DNA of 64,000 nt from Undaria pinnatifida (taxonomy: Eukaryota > Sar > Phaeophyceae > Laminariales > Alariaceae). Shown in pieces: positions 63,340 through 64,000 of this stretch. Made by a program: the position numbers and the translations under genes. The notes under the pieces are model-generated. The model was not told the DNA's origin. It was given only the letters and a program-made list of their open reading frames with translations, and searched no databases. Positions within the stretch are counted from its first letter, which is position 1; the number at the start of each line of letters is the position of its first letter. The stretch lies in contig JABAKD010000006.1 in assembly GCA_012845835.1 (NCBI GenBank), forward strand, positions 4,173,124 through 4,237,123. The letters run 5' to 3'.

Positions 63340-63995
63340 CATGCGCGGCGAGATGCAGTGGCAACGTCACCGCAGAGTGTGCTTGCATCTGCAGGGAGAG
63401 TGCAAAAGGTCGTATTTCGAGGACGTCACTAGTGTCGGTACGCGCCCCCCCGCCGAAGATGATTGAAAAGACCACCGTCTTTATTCTCGTATTATTACGC
63501 CGCTGCGGTAGCAGCTGTCCCCTTCTAGTGCCAGTATGTGCACTATAGAGGGAAATACCAAGCAACCGTGCGCGGCGATGCAGTGGCAACGTCACCGCAG
63601 AGAGTGCTTGCATCTGCAGGGAGAGTGCAAAATGTCGTGTTTCGAGGACATCATTAGTGCTGGTACGCGCCCCCCCCGCCGAAGATGATTGAAAATACCA
63701 CCGTTACTATTCTCGTATTATTACGCCGCTGCGGTAGCAGCTGTCCCCTTCTAGTGCCAGTATGTGCACTATAGAGGGAAAGACCAAGCAACCGTGCGCG
63801 GCGATGCAGTGGCAACGTGACCGCAGAGAGTGCTTGCATCTGCAGGGAGAGTGCAAAATGTCGTGTTTCGAGGACATCATTAGTGCTGGTACGCGCCCCC
63901 CCCGCCGAAGAAGATTGAAAAGACCACCGTCATTATTCTCATATTATTACGCCGCTGCGGTAGCAGTGGTCCCCTCATAGTTCCCGTATGTGCAC
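63340..63995. repeat. 226-bp tandem repeat, about three units to the window edge
   Basis: GCAGTGGCAACGTCACCGC at 63355, 63580 and 63806 marks near-identical units with TGCTTGCATCTGCAGGGAG, CGCGCCCCCCCGCCGAAGA and TATTACGCCGCTGCGGTAGC. Frames with CXLHLQGECK are repeat translations. The array may continue beyond the window. Confidence 0.92.
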
Positions 63996-64000
63996 TGTAG

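Overview
The window is nuclear DNA from a large, repeat-rich eukaryotic genome, most likely a photosynthetic ochrophyte and probably a brown alga. This rests on four things. There is a plastid precursor with a signal peptide followed by Phe and a Ala/Ser/Arg-rich transit peptide, as in secondary red plastids. Introns run to 12.6 kb with GT-AG ends. There are hAT and LINE relics. A very common dispersed repeat can be read as a peptide beginning MSIDPKFVELTADV, which I associate from memory with brown-algal gene models. The assignment is inference; nothing here names a species.

Two multi-exon genes can be assembled by hand because splice sites, reading phases and protein sense agree at every junction. 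Gene A (+ strand, 2396-18926, four exons) encodes a 133-residue plastid-targeted single-pass membrane protein spread over 16.5 kb. Gene B (- strand, 59976-33715, eight exons) encodes a protein of about 1,088 residues. It has a low-complexity N-terminal half with four homologous modules, then a GAF sensor domain split over three exons, then an HPP-family membrane domain (motifs AQPR, HPPAGA, a C-terminal NNISPRRGYP tail). I do not recall a GAF-HPP protein being described.

Layout. 1-192: tail of a hAT transposase. 193-2395: no gene, degenerate pentamer repeats. 2396-18926: gene A, its introns filled with tandem repeats, SINEs and a CCCGA satellite. 18927-33714: intergenic, with minisatellites, TIR elements and tRNA-derived pieces. 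33715-59976: gene B; its 12.6-kb intron holds a LINE relic and many copies of a small TIR element. 60000-64000: more TIR elements, a tRNA-derived SINE and a 226-bp tandem repeat.

A recurring oddity is that three exons of gene B (exons 3, 4 and 7) have partial copies just upstream in the transcript, each carrying a splice-acceptor-like end plus the 5' part of the exon. The splice acceptor of exon 2 lies at the edge of a dispersed repeat. Repeats here therefore appear to be reshaping gene structure as well as filling introns. All structures are read from sequence alone; there is no transcript evidence.
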